DNA from: Caprimulgus europaeus | Taxonomy: Eukaryota; Chordata; Aves; Caprimulgiformes; Caprimulgidae | Length of the DNA: 64,000 bases | Direction of reading: 5' to 3' | Assembly (NCBI GenBank): GCA_907165065.1 | Contig: OU015525.1 | Span: 639,754 to 703,753 of the forward strand | Shown: positions 11,923-20,984 of the stretch, piece by piece | How the letters are laid out: every line of letters begins with the position of its first letter | How positions within the stretch are numbered: the stretch's first letter is position 1 | Made by a program: the position numbers and the translations under genes | The notes under the pieces: generated by a model | The model's input: only the letters and a program-made list of their open reading frames with translations | Databases searched by the model: none | What the model was told of the DNA's origin: nothing

Positions 11923-12022
11923 AGAATCATTCAGGTGGGAAAAGACCCTGAAGATCGAGTCCAACCATTCACCACCAGTGCCAAGTCCACCACTGAAGTG
12001 TGTCCCTAAGCACCACACCTTC
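11923..12022 (-). mobile_element. CR1 LINE 3' stub (group A-like)
   Basis: About 100 bp: 'agaatcattcaggtgggaaa' to 'gtccctaagcaccacacc', the extreme 3' end of a CR1. Confidence 0.75.
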
Positions 12023-12477
12023 ACCTGCCTGGTATCGCTCCCTCTGGATCCAGGTGAGACTCAGGGAAGAGGAGAGCATCAGACCACGAGCAGACAGGGT
12101 GAGGGATCACAAACACGAGCCAAGGAGCAGCCAAGATACTGCCACCAAAGTGGGGACAGCTTCCTTGTCCTGTCCTCCTGGCTCTGCAGGAGCTTTTCCC
12201 AAGCTCAGTTCACCAGGAAGAGGACAGGGGCTACAGCTGGTGCAAGGGAAGGGTCAGTGTTAACCCCAGAGGTGCCCACCAAGCCAAAGCAGAGGTCTAT
12301 GGGTGACAGCAGCCAGGTACCCAAGCAGGAGCTTCTCTAGGAGCACAGCAAATGCCAGGCTGCTTCCTCAGAGCTCCTCCCAGCCTCTCCTCCATCCTCC
12401 AGTCACCCACCTTCCAACTAACTCTATTTTCCCTACCAGGAAAGGTTGTCCCCCTCTTCCTACCATCCCAAGTGACA

Positions 12478-13278
12478 ACTGGAGAGTTGGGCAGAGAGGA
12501 ACCTGATGAGGTTCAACAAGAGCAAGTGCAGAGTCCTTCACCTGAGGAGGAACAACCCCAGGGACCAGCACAGGTTGGGGCTGACCTGCTGGAGAGGAGC
12601 TCTGAGGAAAAGGACCTGGGTGTCCATGGACAGCAGGGTGACCATGAGCCAGCAGTGTGTCCTGTGGCCAAGAAGGCCAATGGTCTCCTGGGGGCATTCA
12701 GAAGAGCGTGGCCAGCAGGTCCAGGGAGGTTCTCCTCCCCCTCTGCTCTGCCCTGGTGAGGCCACATCTGGAGTGTTGTGTCCAGTTCTGGGCTCCCCAG
12801 TTCCAGAGGGACAGGGATCTTCTGGAGAGAGTCCAGAGGAGGCCACAGAGATGATGAGGGGCCTGGAGCATCTCCTGTGTGAGGAGAGGCTGAGAGAGCT
12901 GGGACTGTTCAGCCTGGAGCAGAGCAGCCTGAGAGGGGACCTGATCAATGTCTGTCAATAGCTGAAGGGTGGGGGCCAATGGATGGGGCCGGGCTCTTCT
13001 GGGTGGTGCCCAGTGACAGGACAAGGGGCAATGGGCACAAACTGGGACACCAGAAGTTCTGCACAAACTGAAGGAGAAACTTCTTCCCTGTGAGGGTGCC
13101 GGAGCCCTGGGCCAGGCTGCCCAGAGAGGGTGTGGAGTCTCCATCTCTGGAGATGTTCAAACCCACCTGGACACTTTCCTGTGCAGCCTGGTGTGGGGAA
13201 CCTGCTCTGGCAGGGGGGTTGGGCTGGATGATCTCCTGAGGTCCCTTCCCACCCCACCACTCTGGGATTCCCATCACC
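12478..13278 (+). mobile_element. CR1 LINE fragment (group D), long RT remnant
   Basis: One of the longest CR1 pieces. Frames give MRFNKSKCRVLHLRRNNP, then [31 protein letters not shown] and [20 protein letters not shown], the C-terminal half of CR1 RT, broken by frameshifts. It ends 'ccaccactctgggattccc'. Confidence 0.9.
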
Positions 13279-14229
13279 TCCAGCAGTAACAGCAGCAGGA
13301 TGAGTCCCTCAAACCCACTGGTTCAACACAAAAATATCCAGGAAAAAAGAGAAACCAACTTGTGGAGCACAAATCAACTCACCAAGGCCCCAGGATCGTG
13401 AGCAGAGACTCAAAGACCATCTGCTCTCTTTGGCAGTAGCCAAGTCCTCACTGTTGGGGTGAGTCTATGCCTTGGAGAGGGGGGTAAGTGTAGCAAATAA
13501 TCTCATCAATAAATTAGTCCCCAATTAACCATATTATTTGTATCCCAAATCTACTTCACCCTGGTTGTTTCAGTGGAGCAATCTGCTGCAGAGTTCACAC
13601 GACCTGCTGTCCCACCTCAGGCTGAGGTCCAGGGAGGTGAGATGCCACCTCAAACACTTGGAGAAGTCTAAGCAGGACAACATCAACTTTCCTTAACAAA
13701 GTTCTACCAGCAAACAGCAGCACTGGCACTTCTGAGAGCAGAAATCAGAAGCAGATGGTGTTTGGTGAGAGAACAACGAGTCCTCCTTGAGCTCTCTTGA
13801 GATTGGACAGTTTTGGCCGGTGGAGCATCACTGTGGGGAGTGGTTCCACAACGTGTGAGGGACATGGGGAGATGTCTGCCCCTGCAAGGTGCTGTCCAGC
13901 AGTTCAGCTGGGTGCTGCCCCATCTCTCCAGGTGAGGAGCACAAACAATGAGGAGAACCTGGAGTTTCCATCTGTGTGCCCTGGGGAAGACACAGCTCAG
14001 CAGGGTGCCCTGGGGCTGAGAGGAAAGGTGACAGCACAAGTAACTGGGGAACGTTCCCAGCACAGTTTCAGCCTCTGAGCAGCAAATCTGAGGCTCTCTG
14101 AGCAGAAAATATCAGTGTTACAGTGGAGAAAATGGAGAGATTTCAGATGGGAGCCTCCCTGAACAGAGAGCAGCAGAGTTCCACCGAGACACCAGCGGGA
14201 GTTACAGAGGGGGCAGCGCAGAAACAGGA

Positions 14230-15134
14230 TAAACACCCAGAGCCACCCTGCAGGACAGACACCCAGAGCCACCCTGCAGGGTGAACACCCAGAGCCACCC
14301 TGCAGGACAGACACCCAGAGCCACCCTGCAGGGTGAACACCCAGAGCCACCCTGCAGGACAGACACCCAGAGCCACCCTGCAGGGTGAACACCCAGAGCC
14401 ACCCTGCAGGACAGACACCCAGAGCCACCCTGCAGGGTGAACACCCAGAGCCACCCTGCAGGACAGACACCCAGAGCCACCCTGCAGGGTGAACACCCAG
14501 AGCCACCCTGCAGGACAGACACCCAGAGCCACCCTGCAGGGTGAACACCCAGAGCCACCCTGCAGGACAGACACCCAGAGCCACCCTGCAGGACAGACAC
14601 CCAGAGCCACCCTGCAGGGTGAACACCCAGAGCCACCCTGCAGGACAGACACCCAGAGCCACCCTGCAGGGTGAACACCCAGAGCCACCCTGCAGGATGA
14701 ACACCCAGAGCCACCCTGCAGGACAGACACCCAGAGCCACCCTGCAGGACAGACACCCAGAGCCACCCTGCAGGACAGACACCCAGAGCCACCCTGCAGG
14801 GTGAACACCCAGAGCCACCCTGCAGGGTGAACACCCAGAGCCACCCTGCAGGACAGACACCCAGAGCCACCCTGCAGGACAAACACCCAGAGCCACCCTG
14901 CAGGGTGAACACCCAGAGCCACCCTGCAGGACAGACACCCAGAGCCACCCTGCAGGACAGACACCCAGAGCCACCCTGCAGGACAAACACCCAGAGCCAC
15001 CCTGCAGGACAAACACCCAGAGCCACCCTGCAGGACAAACACCCAGAGCCACCCTGCAGGACAGACACCCAGAGCCACCCTGCAGGACAAACACCCAGAG
15101 CCACCCTGCAGGATGAACACCCAGAGCCACCCTG
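14230..15134. repeat. Minisatellite, 26-bp unit, about 35 copies
   Basis: Each unit has the constant core 'acccagagccaccctgcag' plus a 7-base variable part: gacagac (A), ggtgaac (B), ggatgaac-type (C) or gacaaac (D). The first twelve full units alternate A-B strictly, making a 52-bp dimer; later units are mixed and D clusters at the right. As 26 is not a multiple of three and the unit has no stop on the minus strand, all three minus frames stay open for about 900 bases. These are not genes. Confidence 0.97.
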
Positions 15135-15276
15135 TGTTCCAGTGACTGAGCTCAGGGGGAGCTGGAACCGTTCACCCCGGCTGCAGGGATCAGAGGCTGC
15201 AGAATGAGAAAGTTATTTACAAAAAAAAGTGTGTGAAGGAATCACAAATAAAACGTGAAGAATTTACCTACAAAGA

Positions 15277-15895
15277 ATCACAGAGTCCCAGACGGGTTTG
15301 GGTGGGAAGGGACCTTAAAGCTCACCCAGTCCAACCCCCCTGCCAGCAGCAGGGACACCTTCCACTAGACCAGGTTGCTCAAAGCCTCATCCAACCTGGC
15401 CCAGAACACTTCCAGGGAGGAGCAGCCACAGATTCTCTGGCCAACCTGGGCCAGGGTCTCACCACCCTCACACCAAACAATTTCTTCCTCACATCTCAGC
15501 TCCATCTCCCCTCTGACACTTTCAAGCCATCACCCCTTGTTCTCTCACTCCCTGCCCTTGGCCAAAGTCCCTCCCCACCTTCCTGGAGCCCCTTCAGGTA
15601 CTGGGAGGCCACTGGAAGGTCTCCCTGGAGCCTTCTCTTCTCCAGGCTGAACAGCCCCAACTCTCCCAGCCTGTCCTCACAGCAGAGCTGCTCCAGCCCT
15701 GGCATCATCCTGGTGGCCTCCTCTGGGCTGGCTCCAGTAGCTCCATGTCCTTGTGCTGTTGGTGGCCCCAGCACTGGAGGCAGCACTGCAGGTGGGGTCT
15801 CAGGAGAGCGGAGCAGAGGGGCAGAATCCCCTCCCTGGCCCTGCTGCCCACGCTGCTCTGGGTGCAGCCCAGGACACGGTTATTGGCTCTGTGCC
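15277..15895 (-). mobile_element. CR1 LINE fragment (group B), minus orientation
   Basis: Runs from 'aagaatcacagagtcccag' to 'acggttattggctctgtgc'. The minus strand gives [20 protein letters not shown] and [19 protein letters not shown]. It is followed at once by a CR1 3' end in the opposite orientation. Confidence 0.9.
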
Positions 15896-15903
15896 AGTAG
15901 GTT

Positions 15904-16036
15904 GAAGTGTTCTGGGCCAGGTTGGATGAGGCTTTGAGCAACCTGGTCTAGTGGAAGGTGTCCCTGCTGCTGGCAGGGGGGTTGGGACTGGAGGAGCTTT
16001 AAGGTCCCTCCCCACCCAAACCAGTCTGGGATTGTA
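15904..16036 (+). mobile_element. CR1 LINE 3' stub (group B), plus orientation
   Basis: From 'gaagtgttctgggccaggtt' to 'ccagtctgggattgtataac'. It is the reverse complement of about the first 130 bp of the CR1 at 15277, so the pair could fold back. Confidence 0.88.
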
Positions 16037-17240
16037 TAACTTTCTGTACCTGCCAACACAAGCAGTGCATCTGCTCCTGTGTGCAAAGCCACGCTGATTT
16101 CCATGTGGATGCTCATTCCACAGCCATTATCCCACATTCCCACTGGTCCAGTTTAATTTAAACCCCATCCAGACAGCGACTCCATCTGCACTCAAACACA
16201 GTGGGACAGTTCCACACAGGCCCAGAGTTTTCACAGCTTCCCTCAGAAATCTCTGTGCACCTTCCCCAGGAGAAAAGCGACCTCCCTGTGCACTGTGGTC
16301 CCCAAAGGCAGCGGGAACGGGGTGGTGGATCCCTCCCCTGGCCCTAAATGCAATGCTTTAGTGTCTCAGCAACAGGAAAAGAACCATAAACTCAATAAAC
16401 ACGAGGTGCTCAGTCTTTGCCTGCTGTGCTCACAGGGCCAGGCACTTGTTCTGAGGGGATGACTTGCAAAGTTCAGAGCAATCCAAACTGTGCAGCAGCC
16501 AGCGCTGGGGCTTCACCTCAGCACCAGCACAGCCAGCCAGAGAGGCCAACAGTGGGAGTGGGTGAGGAGTGGCTACACTCAAGGGTTCTGAAAACACCTC
16601 CCCAGCCTGGTGATGGGTTTATTTTGGGCCTTATCTCTCACATTTTATTATCTTGAGCAGCAGCTGCGCTCTGGTCTCAGCTCCTCACACCCAGCTGAGG
16701 TGACACCGCTACAGGACATTCCTTTTTGATTCTCAGCTCAGCTGTTTTGGCAGCAAATGTCTGATCTGAGAGGTGATAAGGGACTGCAGGAGACAGAGCA
16801 ATTGCGTCTTTGCAATAAATTATTTCCACTTAACACTTTGGTCTGTCAGGCTCAGAACTAAACAGCAAGAAAACATCTTCTCTTTGATTTCAGGCAACTA
16901 CCAGACACGTAACCACTGTCAAAAACCAGCCTGCAACGTTTGGCTCTGGATATTATGATATTTAGACAAAATTTACACTACCCCAAGGGGCAGGAAAAGA
17001 TGGCAAAAGGGGAATTGTATCACTGGTGCAACCACAAATCCCACCAGTGCTGTAGAAACAGGCCAGAAAAACAGTCACAGCCATCCCAATGACACAGCTA
17101 CAGCCACAGAGCATCCCCTACCATGGAAACGGTTAGAAAAACATCCAGACGCTGCTTTTTCTTTCCCTCAAGCACACAAAAGAAGTCATTTCCCCCTGAG
17201 GGGTGGCGTCGCTGAGGTCATGAGGTGATCACCAGTGGGG
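16037..17240. other. Repeat-free part of HSF1 intron 1
   Basis: About 1.2 kb with no CR1, tandem repeat or recognisable exon. It grades into the GC-rich promoter island at its right end. Confidence 0.6.
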
Positions 17241-17480
17241 AAAGAGGCAGCGCCTCTAATTACAGCCGGGCAGGAGCGACTGGGAGGGGAAAGGAACCTG
17301 CTCTGATGTTGTGACACATCGGGAAAGAGCGAGGTCCAGGCCTGAGGCTGGGAAAGTCACTCCGGAGCCCGGGGGAAGCCGCGGACACACTTGGGCTGAG
17401 GTGCCCGGGGCCAAGCTCCCGTCAGCGGGCGAACCGGGCCCCGGGGGCCTCAGCCGCGTCGTCCCCTGACCGGGACTCAC

Positions 17481-17606
17481 CGGGCTCCAGCAGATGAGCG
17501 AGTCGGTTTCGGGATCCTCCATCAGAGTCCACAGCTTGGTGAGGAAAGCGGGAACGTTACTCCCGCCGGGCCCGGCGCCCACCGCCGCCGCACCGGACCC
17601 TTCCAT
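17481..17606 (-). CDS. HSF1: HSF1 coding exon 1 (start of DNA-binding domain)
   Basis: First coding exon of heat shock factor 1, the nuclear activator that trimerises under proteotoxic stress and binds nGAAn repeats. The ATG lies in a CpG island, and 42 codons run to a GTGAGT donor in phase 0. After a short Gly/Ala-rich leader, [17 protein letters not shown] begins the winged-helix DNA-binding domain and LICWSP ends the exon. HSF1 is preferred over HSF2 because of [12 protein letters not shown] and the downstream exons. The leader makes residue numbers three higher than human, so C39 here matches human C36, one of the redox cysteines. The start is the only upstream ATG in frame and sits where all vertebrate HSF1 proteins begin, just before the domain. 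Transcription runs leftward, away from BOP1. Confidence 0.95.
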
Positions 17607-17807
17607 AGCGACGGCCTAAGGGCCCGGCTATAGGCCCTGGGACAGGCCGCTACACACCGACACCCTCCTCGGAAAACCGCCGCCAGGTGGAGTGTGCGGC
17701 GGGCCGAGGCGGGCGGGCGGTACGGGGCTTAGTGCCACCGGTGACCGCCGCCGCCGCGGGGCCGGGCCGCTGCTTGCGCACTACGAGCCCCGGGGCCCAG
17801 CATGGCC

Positions 17808-17819
17808 GCCGCCATCTTG
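17808..17819 (-). promoter_or_regulatory. YY1 motif
   Basis: GCCGCCATCTTG, the reverse complement of the classic CAAGATGGCGGC site. YY1 sites of this form commonly lie at or just downstream of start sites of TATA-less promoters, so this may mark an HSF1 or BOP1 start. Confidence 0.7.
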
Positions 17820-17872
17820 GGACGCCTCTAAGACAAGGCCCCCCCCACCAACCACCGGCATGGGGGAGCTGT

Positions 17873-18147
17873 GCGCATGCGCGGGGCCGCCCCTCCTGCT
17901 CTGAGGGCACGCCCTCTGAGTGCTGACGTCACCGTCGGGAGCGGAGGGGCGTGATGCGCATGCGCTACTCAATCAGCACCACCCCCTCGCGGGGAATCCC
18001 CTTACGCGCATGCGCAGTCGCGCCGAGGTGCTGGCAGTCTATTGACGTACAGGAGCTTGCGCGCATGCGCGTCGCACTGACACCGCTATGCGCATGCGCT
18101 GTCCAGCTGCGAAAGAGAGGCGGTGCGTTCTGGTCCTGCGCATGCGC
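17873..18147. promoter_or_regulatory. Array of six NRF1 palindromes
   Basis: Exact GCGCATGCGC occurs at 17873-17882, 17956-17965, 18006-18015, 18061-18070, 18090-18099 and 18138-18147. This is the NRF1 (nuclear respiratory factor 1) palindrome. Centre-to-centre spacings are 83, 50, 55, 29 and 48 bp. The array lies midway between the divergent genes, so it could serve both. Confidence 0.85.
17924..17931. promoter_or_regulatory. CRE/ATF site
   Basis: Perfect TGACGTCA palindrome between the first two NRF1 palindromes, a binding site for CREB/ATF factors. Confidence 0.7.
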
Positions 18148-18305
18148 GCTGTGTTGAGTCACCGAGTCACCTTTGACCCCGCCCCAAATTATCCCCCCTC
18201 CTCCCACATACCGGGAGCGCAGCCCCTCCTCCCGCCCCTCCCCCGGTAGCGGTGTATGGGAGGGAGGGAGGGGCGAAGGAAAGCGGAAAGGCGGTGCCCG
18301 GGAGT

Positions 18306-18314
18306 GGGCGGGGC
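18306..18314 (+). promoter_or_regulatory. Sp1/GC box
   Basis: GGGCGGGGC, a standard Sp1-family site, about 75 bp before the candidate BOP1 start codon. Confidence 0.55.
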
Positions 18315-18339
18315 AGTTCCGTGACCTCTGACCCGCGCG

Positions 18340-18345
18340 CACGTG
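18340..18345. promoter_or_regulatory. CACGTG E-box
   Basis: Canonical MYC/MAX or USF E-box 43 bp before the candidate BOP1 ATG. BOP1 is a known MYC-responsive ribosome-biogenesis gene, which makes this site plausible as a BOP1 control element. Confidence 0.65.
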
Positions 18346-18387
18346 GTGCGTGGCGGGGTTGGCGCACGCGGAGCCGCGGAAGGAGCC

Positions 18388-18564
18388 ATGGAGGAGGTTG
18401 GGGCGCGCGCGCCTGCCGCGGTGGAGGGGAGGGGGGCTGTTGCCATGGTTACGGGTTGCTGTGGCCTCACTGAGGGGGGCGGCGGGGCCCGAGCCCAGTG
18501 AGGCCCCGGCAGCGCGGGGCGGAGGGGGACTGTTGCCATGGTTACGGGCCTGGGCCCGGTCCCG
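18388..18564 (+). other. BOP1: Candidate region for BOP1 exon 1 (start unresolved)
   Basis: BOP1 exon 2 needs a phase-0 upstream exon. An ATG at 18388 has an excellent context (GGAGCCATGG), but its frame meets a stop just after 18495 and its phase-0 GT sites (for example GTTGGG) are poor donors. A second ATG at 18538 reads nine codons, MVTGLGPVP, to a good phase-0 GTGAGG donor at 18565. I cannot decide between them, or exclude a start elsewhere. Confidence 0.35.
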
Positions 18565-18762
18565 GTGAGGCCCTGGCCGCATGAAGGGGATTGTTGCCAT
18601 GGTTACGGGTGCTGCGGCCCAGCTGAGGGGGTGGCGTGCCCGGCCCGGTCCCGGTGAGGCCCTGGCAGGGCGGAGGGGGTTGTTGCCATGGTTACGGGTG
18701 CTGCGGCCCGGCTGAGGTGGCGGCAGGCCCGGCCCGGTCCCGGTCGGGCCGTGCGGTCCCTC
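18430..18762 (+). repeat. GC-rich tandem repeat with four X-box-like motifs
   Basis: Imperfect repeat of about 60-93 bp. Each copy contains GTTGCCATGGTTAC (18439-18452, 18532-18545, 18593-18606, 18682-18695), then a GC-rich stretch; two copies also share 'ggcccggtcccggtgaggcc'. The motif is one base from the RFX X-box GTTGCCATGGTAAC. Lies between the BOP1 promoter and exon 2. Confidence 0.85.
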
Positions 18763-18821
18763 CATGAGCGGGAGCCGCCGCCGCCCTGACCCCCCTCCGC
18801 TTCTGCCCCGATTCCTTCCAG

Positions 18822-18974
18822 CCGTGTCCCGACGGGGAGAGTGAGGAGCTGACAGAGAGCGAGGAGAGCGTCTACTCGGGGCTGGAGGACTCGGGCAGCG
18901 ACAGCACCTCGGAGGAGGAGGAGGAGGAGGACCCGGAGGAAGGCCCCGGCGGCCGCTCGCCCCCCCGGATACAT
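18822..18974 (+). CDS. BOP1: BOP1 exon 2 (acidic N-terminal region)
   Basis: A 153-bp, phase-0 exon between TTCCAG and GTAAGA. It encodes PCPDGESEELTESEESVYSG, then LEDSGSDSTS, an acidic run of Glu, and ends PPRIH. The ESEESVYSGLEDSGSDS block matches the SEESVFSGLEDSGSDSS block near the N terminus of vertebrate BOP1. BOP1 acts in the nucleolus in the PES1-BOP1-WDR12 complex, needed for 28S and 5.8S rRNA maturation and 60S subunit assembly. This part is disordered and precedes the Pes1-binding and WD40 regions, which lie beyond the window. Confidence 0.92.
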
Positions 18975-19234
18975 GTAAGAGCCGAGCGGCCGCGTTCTAC
19001 CGCGGGAGGGTCCCCTGACCCCCGGGAAAGGCCAGAGCAGCGGGCGGGGGGTGAGGCCCAGCAGGGACAGGTGGCTCCAGGGGTCCTGTCCCACCTCCCC
19101 GGCTTCTGATTCTCCGGTTATCCCTCAGGACTAAGGGAGTGTAGAGGCAAATCCGTGCCAGGCAAAGGCAGGTTTCACCCCTGCTCCAGCCACCTCTCCT
19201 GCCTGGAGAGGGAGGAAACGTTCTCTTCTCCCTC

Positions 19235-19537
19235 TCTGATCTTCTCTCTCTGGCCACCAACGCCAGGAGCAGAGGCCATGGCAGGAAGATGTGGCAGGGG
19301 AGGGTGAGCTTGGCCATGAGGAAAAGGTTCTTGAGGCAGAGGGTGGTGGAGCACTGGCACAGGCTCCCCAGGGAGGTGCTGATGGCCCCAAGCCTGACAA
19401 GATTCCAGCAGCATTTGGCCAAGGCCCTCAGGGACATGGTGTGAATGTTGGGATTGTCCTGTGCAGGGACAGGGGTTGGGCTCCAGGATCCTGGTGGGTC
19501 CCTTCCAGCTCACAACGTTTGATGATTCTATGAAACC
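19235..19537 (+). mobile_element. CR1 LINE fragment (group C)
   Basis: From 'tctctggccaccaacgccag' to 'tttgatgattctatgaaa'. Shares nearly all its sequence with 41009-41435 (minus) and 52980-53278 (plus). Confidence 0.88.
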
Positions 19538-19578
19538 CTGAGCCTGGTGCCCTCATGCCCTGTACTGACACTTGGGTG

Positions 19579-20015
19579 TCATAGAACCATCACATGGTTT
19601 GGGTGGGGGGGAACTTACAAAGCTCCTCCAGTCCAACCCCCCTGCAGTGACAGGGACATCTCCAACCAGACCAGGTCACTCACAGCCCCATCCAACCTGA
19701 CCTGGAATGTTTCCAGGGATGGGGCTTCCACCACCTCTCTGGGCAACCTGGGCCAGGGTCTCCCCACCCTCAGTGTTACCAATTTCTTCCTTCTCTCTGC
19801 TCTCAATCTCCCCTCTTGGAGTTTAAAACCATCCCCCCTTGTCCTGGAGCTCCAGGCCCTGCTAAAAACTCTGTCCCCATCTTTCTTCTCCCTATGGAAA
19901 GGTGCAAGAAGGTCTCCCTGGAGCCATCTCCAGGAGAACATCTCCAGCTCTCCCAGCCTCTCTCCACAGCAGAGCTGTCCCATCATTTTCTTGTCAGTAC
20001 CTCTGACTCCCCAGA
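19579..20015 (-). mobile_element. CR1 LINE fragment (group E), minus orientation
   Basis: Starts 'tcatagaaccatcacatgg'. The minus strand encodes LCCGERLGELEMFSWRWLQ and a broken RT tail. Closest relative in the window is 51000-51494. Confidence 0.86.
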
Positions 20016-20339
20016 GAGTCTGGTTTAAGCACACAGGTCTGATTTTGCCTTTTCTCCACAATTTGCACAGACCTGTGCACACAAACCAGAGTGAAACACC
20101 TGTGAGGACAGATCTTGTTCAGACCTGTGAAGTACCAGGATTATTTGGGGTGTTTTCCCTGTTTCTCCCAGTTACACCAGCAGCAGCTTGGGCTGTGTGG
20201 TGCCACTGGGTTGACGTGAGGAGTCTGAGCTGCACCTTGAGTAGAAGAGCACCAGAGATGTTGGGGGTGGTTCAGAGAGGCTGAGTGTCCCTGCTCCCCT
20301 CTCTGGGGACTCAGGGGTGTCTGATCACACGGGATCATG

Positions 20340-20456
20340 TGGAGATGAGGTGCTGAGGGACAGGGGTTAGTGGAGGAGTTGGCAGTGTTGGGTTCATGGT
20401 TGGACTCAATGACCTTAAGGGTCTTCTCCAACCTCAGTGATTCTCTGGTTCTCACT
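20340..20456 (+). mobile_element. CR1 LINE 3' stub (group A)
   Basis: From 'tggagatgaggtgctgaggg' to 'cagtgattctctggttctc'; about 115 bp. Confidence 0.8.
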
Positions 20457-20536
20457 GGTTCTCATTCTGCCACCAAGTTCATGATTTGCCAAATCCTTGT
20501 TTGAAGCCACAAACTCCTGGTCTCCTATTTTTTTAG

Positions 20537-20697
20537 GCTGCCCAGGGCAGTGGTGGAGTCCCCATCCCTGGAGGGATTGAAGAGTCGTGTAGACACAGTG
20601 CTGAGGGACATGGGTCAGTGGGGACTGGTCAGTGTTGGGTTCATGATGGGACTCCATGAGCTTAAATGTCTTTTCCAACCAAAACCATTCTATGATC
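20537..20697 (+). mobile_element. CR1 LINE 3' stub (group A)
   Basis: From 'ggctgcccagggcagtggtg' to 'aaccattctatgatca'; 160 bp, only 80 bp after the previous stub. Confidence 0.85.
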
Positions 20698-20984
20698 AGT
20701 GAGGAGGAAGGTGTCTGTCTGCAGAGTCAGGTGACACCTCTGCTCTGTGGTGAGACGCAGCGTGGGGAGCTGTCGTGGTGCTTCTCTGTCACCAGGAAAC
20801 AACTACAGCACTTTGTGTTTCTGGGCTTGGTATTTGTCACCTCTCAGAATAGTAGATTCTTTAAAAAAAACCTTACAAAGATGTAGTCTCACTCGTGTTT
20901 GAGAAGATGCAGGCACAAAGATTGATGGAAAAATTCGCATTTATGTTTGTTCTGAGATGTCAAAGTGCAGAAGCCTCCTTCAGC

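Larger units (their letters stand above)
7691..17480 (-). other. HSF1: HSF1 intron 1
   Basis: A 9.8-kb intron with a GTGAGT donor at 17480 and a T-rich CACAG acceptor. It carries CR1 copies, the 26-bp minisatellite and a CR1 inverted pair, all listed separately. Stretches 8823-9394, 12023-12477, 13279-14229 and 16037-17240 show no gene or repeat I recognise. The last becomes GC-rich as it enters the promoter CpG island. Confidence 0.85.
17240..19060. promoter_or_regulatory. CpG island, bidirectional HSF1/BOP1 promoter region
   Basis: GC- and CpG-rich sequence covering HSF1 exon 1, the intergenic space and BOP1 exon 2. The HSF1 ATG (17606, minus) and the candidate BOP1 ATG (18388, plus) are about 780 bp apart and diverge. 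There is no obvious TATA box. Binding motifs are annotated separately. A shared, TATA-less housekeeping-type promoter is inferred from this layout; transcription start sites cannot be read from the sequence. Confidence 0.85.

Noticed and set aside
11360..12340. A 326-codon plus frame
   Set aside because: Reads antisense through a CR1 and on into single-copy sequence; no domain, and no family match I recognise.
13997..15130. A 377-codon minus-strand open frame and two others overlapping it
   Set aside because: Product of the 26-bp minisatellite, which has no stop in any minus frame; no exon signals and a purely periodic peptide.
14230..15134. Possible CRISPR array (short direct repeats)
   Set aside because: The variable parts are only 7-8 bases and recur in four forms; no unique spacers, and the genome is a bird.
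18252..18765. Long frames on both strands of the CpG island
   Set aside because: Explained by GC-richness and the tandem repeat; none joins BOP1 exon 2 in frame through a good splice site, except the short one noted.
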